Assembly: GCA_019400425.1 (NCBI GenBank)
Contig: JAFREE010000061.1
Location: 1-64,000, forward strand
Origin: Hymenochaete sp. R1
Lineage: Eukaryota > Basidiomycota > Agaricomycetes > Hymenochaetales > Hymenochaetaceae
Reading direction: 5' to 3'
Length of the DNA stretch: 64,000 nucleotides
This document shows positions 23,747 to 34,128 of this stretch, piece after piece; within the stretch, counting starts at the first letter, position 1; every line of letters begins with the position of its first letter. Made by a program: the position numbers and the translations under genes. Under the pieces are notes generated by a model, which saw only the letters and a list, made by a program, of their open reading frames with translations, did no database searches and was not told the DNA's origin.

Positions 23747-25712
23747 CTACAACCGTCCTTCCATCACCCATTCAGTTCCCCTGATATCGTCCTCTGGCCA
23801 TAGAGCCTTCAAGTTTGTATTCATCACGAAACGCCCTCGTCCCATGTGGCCTTCAACGCAATAATCGGCGTCCTCGAAAAAGAAGCCAATACAAGGATTG
23901 GTACTGAATTTACGGAGGTCTGCCGGTTGCATTGATGTAACAGGTACAAGGAAATCGGTTTCAATGGCTGGAAAGTGGATAAGCTGCGGAAAAACTCGTC
24001 CTTGACGATTCGAGCACACCTTGCATGCAATCGCTTTCCGCGTGCAACACAATGCATTTCGTACTATTGCTCAATTTCTGCCCCCAACATCTAGCTTAGC
24101 AACGTTAAGGGGGAGAAAATCAATCTCACCTTCCAACCTGCTACACAGCAATGTGAATCGGTACCTTCAAGAGTCCGAACGATTTGGCCAACAAAGAACC
24201 TCCTGCGCGATTGATCAGCGAAAGTAGAGTTCTCCAACCAATCTTCGTCCAAGACGAGGATAGATCCCTGTTCGTCAGGAGTATTGGAGGTATTGGCCAA
24301 TTTATCACGCACAACGAGTTCCAAGTCTAAAGGAAAGAGGCCCAGTTTCAATGTCCTTTGGAAGTGATCTTTATGGGGAGCAAGCCCCAAAACACTAGCT
24401 AAACAATTGGCCATGTGCAACGCCTGTATTCCTGGTTCCAGCACTGGCAGGGTTCTGTCTATTGCTGAGTTGAGCCCTTCAGCAGCAGTGAAGATCGTCT
24501 CTCCCAGAAGTTCTAGATTTCGGGTCACGCGCAATAGTAAATGCAAACAGTTCTTCATCTGATAAGTCGACGAATAGATACTCTGATGAAACGCCTAGGA
24601 ACCCTGTATCTCGAATATAGTGTCGTCCCGGTCGGTCAAGGACTGTGCCACATCGACAAATACGTTCTCCAGAACTGCGGTAACGCTCCTGGGTGTGTCC
24701 ATGGCAGAAGCTCGGACGCCAAGACGCTGCGCCAGGCATACGAAGATATAGACGAGCGAGATTGGGAGGCAACGTTTATTACTAGTGAGAAAGAAGTGCG
24801 GAAGGCTGTTACGGATGTCGTAAAATCTATTGCGCTCTGCTGTGAAGCTGTTTTATGAAGATCCAGCCTTGAGAATGACCACAAGCCCAACTTACGGAAG
24901 TTGTACCCTCTCGATCGCAAGTAAGCACATAGCGCTTTGCTTAGAACTATGGCGTTGAAAGCATGTGAATCTATGTCGTACGCCACGTCTTTCTCTTTGA
25001 GAAATTCCCTGCATTGTTCTACTTCGTCATCTATCAATGCTGTGATCTAGCTCGCGATCAACTATACTGTGAACGTTAAGAATCCATCATCTTTACTCAC
25101 GTCTTCCCGGAGGAAACCATAAAACGATGACAAATACGCGAACGCATCTTCGTACGACAACAAGGACGAGGAACGGCCGTCATCAAAATCCCTGAGAAGT
25201 TTCCATTGTTCAATAGCATTTCGGCGTGCAACGACTTTCAAAAGTTCCGCCGCCCAATATCTTCGCGTGAGGTTGCTTTCTGATAGTTCTTCACGACCGG
25301 CGCCTGATTGAAACAGGCCACGTAGCGGACGTAGGGTCTCTTCGTGTAGCGCATCCCATACATCGAGGCCGAAGTTTATGACTCTTCTCGCACAAATCGT
25401 CCGAGTCTTCGGGTCAGAGGTGTTCTCAATGCCGCTCAAGTACTCCAGGGCCTCGATATCTATTTTCCGGCGCTCACTGTACATCAGTCTCCAATCCCCT
25501 CTAGCTTGTTCGTGTCGAGCAGCTTCTTGTGACTTGATGCAATGTTTGTAACGTGCATTGTAGAATGAGGTCCAAAGTACGGGGTCAAGTGAAACGTCCC
25601 GTAACCCGGAATGTCCAGTTTGACTGCACCGGCACAGCGCTTTTGCTCCTTCATCTGAACAAGGCAGTACGCTAAGAACTTTGTAGAGTAACTCCGAGGG
25701 TAACGAAGGCAT
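23747..25712 (-). CDS. F-box protein with SirB1/transglutaminase-like and YccV-like domains (FBXO21 type)
   Basis: Minus-strand exons 25712-25101, 25046-24896 and 24839 onward are well supported. The N-terminus MPSLPSELLYKVLSVLP is an F-box. The third exon carries ERNRFYDIRNSL and CLPISLVYIFVCLAQRLGV, matching the SirB1 segment of FBXO21. From 24558 the same frame continues with a TPR-like helical stretch and, near 24180, FFVGQIVRTL...AGW, the start of the hemimethylated-DNA-binding (YccV/HspQ) domain. A last exon ending at 23747 gives FFFEDADYCVEGHMGRGRF. A TAG at 24597-24595 interrupts the frame between the SirB1 and TPR parts; it may sit in an intron (24663-24559 fits in phase) or be a real stop. 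The junction between 24130 and the last exon is also uncertain. Expected role: substrate adaptor of an SCF ubiquitin ligase. Confidence 0.7.
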
Positions 25713-26128
25713 CCCAGAATGGTCAATGATGTTGAAGATAATAGAAGGTGACTCTGACGAGAGGGATTTGGTAGATCAAAGTCAAAGCGAGATGGGGAAT
25801 AGCGGCGTGGCAGCTTGCGCTCTCTAAGCTAATCCTAATCCCACGTGTTCCAGATCTCACGCGGCAGAAGCCGTTTATTTCCTAAACGGGGATGCAAAGA
25901 CGACCGAGCCGAACGCCCAAAAGGAAAGGGAAGGCTCGGAACGCCCACAACAGTCTTAAGATGCTTGTCGCATCCCTTGGGTAAATAGCAGACGTAAGTA
26001 AAATGTCTATGGCGCGTCTTGTTTTGGTATTGAGTATCAATGTTTCTACGAACATAGCTCGTCATAATAGCGTCCGAACCCATGCACATGATGTTTCTGG
26101 TCGTAAAATCCATGGTGACAAATGATCC
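25713..26128. other. Intergenic DNA between two minus-strand genes
   Basis: 416 bp holding the promoter of the F-box gene and the 3' untranslated region of the next gene. Nothing else recognisable. Confidence 0.5.
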
Positions 26129-28143
26129 CTATCTTTTTTTTGTACTCTCAACACCCACGTCATGCTTGAGAGCTTCTTCGCTCTCTCTCGAGATCCCGGA
26201 GCTTGGGGAGTCCGCTTCTTCATCACGACTTGGTTCCCACTTCCATACAGGATGCAGCCTCGCGCTTCTGATTTCTTCAACCGAGTCGGGACGCTCAGCT
26301 GTAAAGAGGGGCGTTTTGAGCTGCATAGCATATTGATCAATGATGTTGACTCACGTCTCGGAGAGTGAATGTCCTTCGGCAGTTCCTGATAGGAACTTGC
26401 AGACGCCGCAGCGTCCTGGATTGAGGACGTATTTTCCCCCGACGAAACGCGCGCATATTTCGTTGACTTCTGAGTTGATGATACATCCGGACCGGGCGTG
26501 GAAACTCTTCCAACTGTACGGAAGGGTGAGGCAAGCCTCCTGGGTGGTGAAGGAGTGAATGCGTCGCGCATATAGACGTCTTCACTTTCGAATTCTTCAG
26601 CAAGCCGACGCTTCGTTCCCTGCGGACTGTCCCTTTGGTACTGGAGCTCCGAGGTATACCGTAGGGGCGGCAGAACCACGGACTCGGTAGACTCATCGTC
26701 TGGCAGAAAGCGACTAGAGGAGGCTTCACTCCTGTGTGGCCACGACCTGCTGAGATCTCGCTTCCCACGGCTCCGATACGCGAATTCCGACGATAGTGGA
26801 GGGAAAGAAAGCCCGCTTTTCTCGAAACGAGTTGGATCTTCTTGCATTCGTCGTGCTGGTGGTTCATTTTGGGTATTCGTCAGTGAATCAGTGGAAGCGC
26901 TGCGAGTAATTGTTAATGATCTGAGGGGCGGTAGAATGCGGGACTCTGCATCACTTCGCGATGCGAAACTTCGTGCACTTGAGAAATCTCTAATGCGCAG
27001 CGTATCTTCCACTGCAAGATGTCGATCCGCGGGGAACTCTGATGAAGTTCGTTGAGCGTGAGAAGCACGACCAGATGTTCCTTCTGGGTTACCTCCGACA
27101 GACCAGCTTGCGTGACTCGAAGAAGAGTCACTAGTAAACTCTGTCCCGACTTCGCCTCGGTCGTTTCGGCGTGAGTGAGTGAGTGATGTCCGAGGTAAAG
27201 GGTAGAGTTCACGCTCTCGTGGCGTATCTCGCTCTTTCCCTTTGCGAGATGGAGAGAATTCCAGCCGGTGATCAGGAAGGAGCGGGGAATAAGCTTGAGG
27301 AGACTCATGGACTCCGACAGGTATACGAGAGGGTTGAGGGTATCTACGATAAACCGCCATGGATTCGTATGGGCCGTTGTTTTGGCGATATTCGGTCACA
27401 CCACCAGTACGTTCAATGTTAGATTGTCGGAAATACGTATCACTCGAACTTCCGGGTATTACTTCTTGCTCCGCATTTGAGACTCTTTCCCCTTCTTTGC
27501 CTATCGGACGTAGAGGTGGAGATACAGAATATCTGCCACGCATGGAGCTGCGAGGAGATGCCGAAGCCACGCGAGGACTTGCATGATCTAACGCTGGACG
27601 GCTAATGCCTGTACGATGCTGTAGACCCAAGCGATCTTCCTCTACCGTATGCCGGTATCCAGTTTCGTATATTCTTGAGGCGTAGTGAGCATGCATTGGG
27701 TCCTGTGCCACATCGTAAGATCCCGTAACCGGCTGTCCTCGTCCGTAATGAACAGTATCGCTAGAATAAGGTACTGACGGGCCTGCTAATGGTTCCTCCA
27801 TTTCTGCAGGCTTCGCGACACGGAATGCTGCCACTCTCCCAGTGAATTTGTGCTCCTGGACGAATGGGGAACTGTTAGATTACTGTGAGAAGGTTGTCAA
27901 GTTAAGCAACGATACCGCAGAAATGCTTCCGGCTCCACTTGTAGCATTGGTATTCTTGCAGCCCATTTTATGTTTATTCCAATTCGCTGCATAGTAGCGC
28001 CCAGTCGCATTGAGTCGAATGGGACGATGACACCCAGCACAAGTGACAGAGTGAGGACCGACGTCGTATGCATCTGGATCCTCTTCAAGGCGTCTGCGTC
28101 GTTCGTCTTCAGCTGACCACGTGCGCCGAGGGAGCAGGGACAT
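26129..28143 (-). CDS. Disordered nuclear-type protein with an N-terminal CxxC...WxxHxxxC zinc motif
   Basis: Minus-strand exons 28143-27916, 27855-26355 and 26298-26129 (donors GTATCG, GTGAGT) give 632 residues. The N-terminus has the basidiomycete signature PHSVTCAGCHRPIRL followed by YYAANWNKHKMGC: ligands C35, C38, H58 and C62 with an invariant-looking W55. This motif recurs in many mushroom proteins and is presumed to bind zinc, possibly DNA. The rest is low-complexity, rich in Ser, Arg, Pro and Glu, with repeated PPLR/PPLS motifs (about LPPLRSLT, FPPLSSEF, LPPLRYTS) that could be linear docking motifs. No membrane segment or signal peptide. The ATG at 28143 is the first true start in frame. 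Function unknown; a transcriptional or chromatin role is a guess. Confidence 0.7.
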
Positions 28144-29567
28144 GCGTTGATGTATCGGGAGAGTGCAATAGGAGGGAAAGATAGGGTCGGCGTTCAAGCC
28201 TTAAAAACAATGGTGGGTAGAAAGGGAAAGCGAATCAGGTGGTTGCGGGATAAAAGTTTGATCATTATATGACCCACTTCGGAGACGGAGGACACTTCTG
28301 TAAGTGATCTTGGAAGGCCTGGCTGACGTTATGCTTTGCCTGATGATAGGATTAGAAGATGGGGGGCTAGCAACGTGAATACCTGTAGGCGTCTGAGTCT
28401 GCAGCATTCGCGTGCTTTATGAGCTAAACAGAAGATCGTGCCACCGTACCGGTCATAACCAGGAGACAAGTGGGAAAGGGGAACGCGGAGTGCTAATCGA
28501 GAGCGGAGAGAGAATTTGTATGCAACGTTCACCGAAACTGTCTGTCTATTATTAATGAAATAGGAGTTCGCGTCGGCTCTGCAAGTTTTGGGACAACATA
28601 CCCAAGAAGTTAAGCGGAGCCTCTGGAGGCCTTGCGCCCATGAAACTTTCCAGAGATGCGTTTTCGGCCTGCCTCCCCGCCTCTTGACATCAAGAGATGG
28701 ACTGCTAAATTAGGACTCCGACACCGATTTTATCCTCGGATAGCCATGAGAGTCTACGACTAAAACCTTGTCTCGTGTTTAACTCCGCGTGACGGGTCGC
28801 TGAGCGCTCAGGCATCAAGCTTTCCTTGATGCAAAATCTGCTTTATTTCAGATAGTGTGTACTGCGTCAGTACCACCCGAGCCAGAGTTCTTTTTTGTTT
28901 AGCACGCACTGAGAATGGGCGCATAGTGCACGAGGAGAGATTTTGAGCGGCTTCCTTACTCTTTTTGTAGATCGACCTCTTCTGTCCGACTGGGTCGGTT
29001 TCCTTGTTGGGGGAACGGCCTCGAGCGGGAGACCGGTGGTATTGAGTAAAGGAGATGAATAAGGACAATCAAGACGTTATGAGCGGACCAATTGAGCATT
29101 AGGACGAAAGCAATTCCCATGAAAGCCTGTTAAATTCTTTACATGCAGGCGTCGGATGTGTGTTTTTCTGGAGTAAGAAACGAGCCGCCGAGCTTAGATG
29201 AGACCCACTGTGAGTTGGGTCTCATAGTGCGCCGTTTTGAACGGGACCTGACAACCCAACGAGCTTTAAAAGTGTATTCGAGGTATAGAATATCATCGGG
29301 GAAATAGAACGAGGTTGATAAGATTCGAGCTGAGATTCGATAATTGTAGTGACAGAGATTGAAAGTCCGTCATTGTAAAAGAAGAGTTCAAGAGAAAGTT
29401 GCAGGCAGTCGACGGGAATTATACTCGCTTATGTAAGTTTGTCATGTGACCGAGAACGTTTCGGCCCGCCTGACCCGTCACCCGTCTCAACCGTCAACTG
29501 TTTCTCTGAGTCTTTCTTTCTCAGCGGCTTTTCCTTGCGCACCTTCTCCCGCCGACCCACCACAAAT
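28144..29567. promoter_or_regulatory. 1.4 kb divergent intergenic region
   Basis: Separates the zinc-motif gene (minus) from the MPP-alpha gene (plus). No supported gene. The ~60 bp before 29568 are CT-rich leader sequence. A short G/C-rich stretch near 28600-28660 with a GAAGTTAAGC string was checked as a 5S rRNA and rejected. Confidence 0.45.
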
Positions 29568-31343
29568 ATGCGCAAGGCTGTTTTAACTGTCGCCCACCGA
29601 ACTTCTCAAGCACGGCCATTTCATGCTAAGCCCACTACGCATTCGCCCTCTGTGCGGGTAACGACGCTTCCAAATAAGTTGAGGGTAGCTACAGAGGATG
29701 TGCCAGGTCACTTCTCCGGGGTAGGACTATATGTCGACGCAGGTTCACGTTATGAGACGCCGACGAACTCGGGTGTTAGTCATGTACTTGACCGGATGGC
29801 CTTTAAAGTCGGTATCCTTTATTCTGAGTACTTTATTGTGAGGTTAAAACCCCATTGACAGAGTACACGAGCACGGTCGGACCTGGAAATGTCGTCTGCG
29901 ATTCATACACTGGGCGGACAAATTCAATGCGCTTCATCCCGAGAGGCTATGATGTACCAATCATCCCATTTCCAGAGTGCTACACCTTTGGCGATGTCTA
30001 TCATAGCGGACACCGTTTTGAATCCCGCTTTTCTCCCGGAAGAACTGGAGAATCAAAGAGAGGCTACTCGTTATGAAATCCGAGAGCTTTCAACGAAGCC
30101 GGAGTTGATACTCCCTGAGGTGCTTCATCAGGTTGCATACGCTGGAAAAGGCCTTGGGAACCCACTATTGTGTCCTGCCGAACGCATAGACACGATAGAC
30201 GAAACAATGCTCAGAGACTATATGACGAAATTCTATATCCCAGAACGGATAGTTATTGCTGGAGCTGGTATGCCGCACGAAGAGTTAGTCGAACAAGCTG
30301 ATAAATTCTTCTCATCCTTGAAGAGTGACTCTTCGCTGCGACACGTAGATGCGCCAGTAGCTGCAGATCAACTTTCGTCGACTCATCATAAGAGTGTCCC
30401 CCCAAATCTACTCCCTCCTAATGCGCCTTCAGCCCCTCTTCACAAGCCCTTCAGTAGGGCAGCATCATTCCTCTACCCTCAAAATTCGCCGGTAGCCTCC
30501 GGTTCCGTATCCCATTCTCTCGTATCCAATTATAAAGGCGGGCACGAGTTCATCCACGACTCGGAAACGAAATTTAATCATGTATATCTTGCCTGGGAAG
30601 GCCCTGGCCTTCACTCGCCTGATATATATGCATTGGCGACAATGCAAATGCTTTTGGGTGGAGGTGGTTCCTTCTCCGCGGGCGGGCCAGGAAAGGGGAT
30701 GTATTCACGCCTGTACACTCATATTCTCAACTACCACCCGGACATTGATCACTGCGAAGCCTTTCACCACATTTACACCGACTCCTCACTCATAGGCCTT
30801 TTCGCGAGCTTCCTCCCTACTACGTCGCCGCGGCGAGGAAAGACACCGGCACAGATCGTGCCACACCTCGTGCACCAGATAAGCCTCTTGCTGCATGAGC
30901 CCGTGAAAGCGGCGGAGCTTAGCAAGGCGAAGAATCAGTTGAAGAGTAGTCTGGTTATGGCCTTGGAGAGCAGAGCGGTAGAAGTAGAGGACCTGGGTAG
31001 ACAGGTAATGTCCTTTATCACCTTTACTCATTAGTACGTTTGCTAAACGCGATCCTTTGTTCCTCCTGACACTTGACCATACATGTGCTGCGATCACTGT
31101 ACGACGTGTCACTCCCGCGGAACGCCGTATGTGATTAATTAGATTCTAGTACACGACCGCAAGATCCCTGTATCGGAAATGTGCGAGAAGATTGAGGAGC
31201 TCACCCCTGAAGACATTCGGCGAGTCGCTCACAGGATATTCGGGGCCGATGCTGCCAAACCGTTGTCTGTTGTAGCAATGGGAACGGAAGACGTCGGTGA
31301 CTGGCGGAGAGTTCTGAAGTATTATGGTGTGGGAGGTGCTTAG
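29568..31343 (+). CDS. Mitochondrial processing peptidase alpha subunit (M16 family)
   Basis: Exons 29568-29807, 29862-31004 and 31143-31343 give 527 residues. After a basic, Ser/Thr/His-rich presequence comes the M16 fold: VATEDVPGHFSGVGLYVDAG, then GVSHVLDRMAFKST where the beta subunit has the zinc motif HxxEH; its loss marks the non-catalytic alpha subunit. Further landmarks are the QCASSREAMMYQ block, the glycine-rich loop LLGGGGSFSAGGPGKGMYSR, which in alpha subunits guides the presequence substrate, and the C-terminal LGRQ...HDRKIPVSEM stretch. Acts in the mitochondrial matrix with the beta subunit to remove targeting presequences. The last intron (138 nt) is longer than its neighbours and was placed by homology at an ATTAG acceptor. 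Symbol MAS2 applies to the yeast orthologue. Confidence 0.9.
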
Positions 31344-32533
31344 GGACGAATACGCGGTCAGATTTATTTCATTTTCTATTCGTTGAGCCCCAACTCCTTC
31401 GGATCTATACAGCTTCCATATATGCTATTATTTAATAGACGTCTTCGCACAAGCTTAGGCCAAAAGTAAGTTCACAGCTAGAAAGGGCGAAGGTACTGGA
31501 TCGCAATATAAAGCGACGCAATGTGATCCTGAGTGTTACACTCCGAAGTGCACTTACAACAGTGAACTTGGGTGTAACATTGTACTGGGCGCGAGCAACA
31601 TCGACAAGCAAAGAACGGGGAGACAATGCCGTTCGAAGCTTTTTCTTTACGGTTCTTCTCCAACTCCGAAGGGAAAAAATGTTTGTCTTCTCTTACACTA
31701 ACCCAAACATTCTGCGTAAGCGTACCGGATGCGACAATGCCCTACTTTGATTCGGGTCAGCATCGGTCTTTGTGATGGCAGAAGAAATGCAATACCAGCA
31801 GCACTAGTACTGAACTGGTACGGTGGTAACTTACCACCTGAGAATCTGCACGTGATATTTAGTGGGATGCGACCTGATCTATTTATGGTTTGTCGATGTT
31901 GTAAAAGCTTACTTTAAGCTAGTTACACTAGTGCTATTTTCAAAGAGCCATCTAAACATAGATTTTGATGCAGCTATTTCAATACTCTTATTTTGCGCGT
32001 GCCATCTAATGTTAACTGGCAACAAACTATCAAGGATACATTGGGGTGGTGAGGGTGGTACCGTAACCGATGGAATGAGGGCAACAGGGTATGAGAGCGT
32101 TACAATCAAGATGAGAAAGAGATGGGACAAATGCTGGGTTGTACTTGCTCAAGAAAGAAGAGAGGGGCTGGGACTTTCGTCGACAAACTGACGCTCAAGC
32201 ACCGTTTTGATGCATTTTTATATTACGAGCGTCAAGGACTCAAGGTGAGCCAAACTGCTCAGGCGCACCATAAACGGCTACGGCCGGGCTAGTCCGAGAC
32301 GGGATCAGAACGAAAGGCACCTGCCCAAATTCAAATTTCTTGCCTACCTTTTCCACGTGATTATCTTTCTTTTGGTCTTCCGGGTTTCTTTTTTCACTTT
32401 CGGAACCACCACTGGCACCAGCTTTGAGCATTGGCAAATCGGCCAGCCTGCCGCCGACAGTTTTCGACTCCTGGCTTTCTTTCCTCTCTTCATTTCTGTC
32501 CGACAAGCCGAAAACAAAGCTTCTACAAGAACC
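31344..32533. other. 1.2 kb intergenic DNA
   Basis: Mostly AT-rich DNA with no supported gene. It includes the 3' end of MPP-alpha and the promoter and CT-rich leader of the ceramidase gene. Short open frames on both strands have no recognisable protein. Confidence 0.5.
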
Positions 32534-33853
32534 ATGAGCTTCCCCGTGCGCGACGAGTTCAATCTGAGCCGACCAGGATTTTGGGGACCAGTCACTTCGA
32601 CGTTGGATTGGTGCGAGGTCAGTTGCTTCTTTTAAATGTCTTAGCCTGATAGGACTCGATTAACGCAGACCCAACCCATCCTATCATCTATAAGGCAAAC
32701 TATTTATTCTCTTATTACATCGCCGAATACGCAAACACGCTTTCCAATATCGTGACAATTGCCTTTGGTCTGTACGGTGCTTGGTGGACACTTGTGGAGG
32801 AGTTACCCGGTCGCTACTTCATTCAAAGCATGGTGTGCATACGTTTGTACTATCACTAATCATATACACGCATTAAAAGTCCTTCCATTGTTCTTCAGCT
32901 GCTTGTCATTGTCGGTTCCGGAAGTTTCGCATTTCACGCGTCGCTATTACACACCGCACAATTGGCAGACGAATTGCCTATGATTCTGTGTGTGTCGTGC
33001 AGCGTCTTCACTCTCTTTGACACTTCAAGCTCGGAAGACCCTTCAAACCGGTTCGACATTTGGGGAAGCAAACGGTCAAAAGCACTGCTCTTCATAACAC
33101 TTGTGTCAAACCTCCTGTTCTCTTATTCTTAGTAAGTATGGATTCCATCGTGTCGTGCAGTCCATTGTTTCTAATGGCTATGATTCCTTCAGCTGGATAT
33201 ACCGGAATCCAATTTACCATCAAATAGTTTTCGGGGTCTTGATGCTGACCACAACGGCACGCGTCACTTACTTATTCCGTTTCTCCGACCTATCCCACAA
33301 GCTCACACCGAAAGCGCGTATGACGGTCAACAGACTGTATACGAACGGTGCCCTCATGTTCCTTTTTGCTTTTATGATCTGGAACATGGACAATGTCCTG
33401 TGTGACTTGATTTCTGGTTGGCGAATGGGTCTTGGTTGGCCTCTTGCATTTTTGCTCGAAGGTAAGTAGAAGATTATTAAAGGCATCAACAAGCTACGAC
33501 TGAGTAAACCCAACTCTAGGACATGCTTGGTGGCACTTTTTCACTGTAAGGGGAAGGCTACCCAATATAAGTATTCATACTTACCTGATGCCTTGAATAT
33601 CCACAGGCTGCAGGATCGTATTACATGCTAAGCGGCACGACTTGTAAGTTCCTTCACTTTTTCATCTCGATGCCATTCCGGTTGACTCAGTTGCTTTTTC
33701 AGTCTTGTATGTGAAGTAATTCTTTTTTTCTTCGGAACTTATTCATTCATTTTTTGTAGAACGCTTGGTTTGAAGGACGACTTTAAGCGTTACATCGTGA
33801 AAAGCAGTTTCCTCGTCCCACGCATCTATCGTGTACAGGAGCGCAAAGAGTAA
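32534..33853 (+). CDS. Alkaline ceramidase (YPC1/ACER3 family)
   Basis: Eight exons: 32534-32617, 32695-32832, 32899-33131, 33193-33461, 33520-33545, 33607-33643, 33703-33706 and 33760-33853; total 885 nt, 294 residues. The N-terminus GFWGPVTSTLDWCE followed by ANYLFSYYIAEYANT is the family signature. The zinc-site residues are visible: Ser and His in GSGSFAFHASLLHTAQLADE with its Asp, and the HxxxH pair in GHAWWHFF. About seven membrane helices. It hydrolyses ceramides to sphingoid base and fatty acid in the ER or Golgi membrane. The first exon-intron junction was set so that WCE joins ANY, as in homologues, using a TATAAG acceptor. Exon 7 is only 4 nt (TCTT) between a TTTTTCAG acceptor and a GTATGT donor; it is needed to keep frame. 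Convergent with the transporter gene. Confidence 0.9.
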
Positions 33854-34128
33854 ATCATATATTTTTTACCCTTGTGTTCCGATTTTCTTTTGTTATTGTT
33901 TGTGGCTTGTATTTTATGTCAAGAACTAAATATTAGCAAATAGAATACACTCGGACTCTTCCGCCGTTTTGGCCGCAAACTCAATGCCACTAATGCATCC
34001 TCTCCGGCTTCTTTCGGCAATGCCCTCGCGTCTATACACCTTGATATACAAAATCGTTGTGTTATCAGATCGGTCAGAATGCTACATTAATATTCTTTGC
34101 TGAGCTCTGGGACCCGAAGACGCATTGC

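Noticed and set aside
28590..28690. 5S rRNA candidate with GAAGTTAAGC string
   Set aside because: The string resembles 5S loop sequence, but the flanking stems and the fungal 5S conserved parts are absent.
32618..32668. Use of the ACGCAG acceptor at 32668 in the ceramidase gene
   Set aside because: It would give a different reading frame from the conserved second exon; the TATAAG acceptor at 32694 joins the signature residues in phase.
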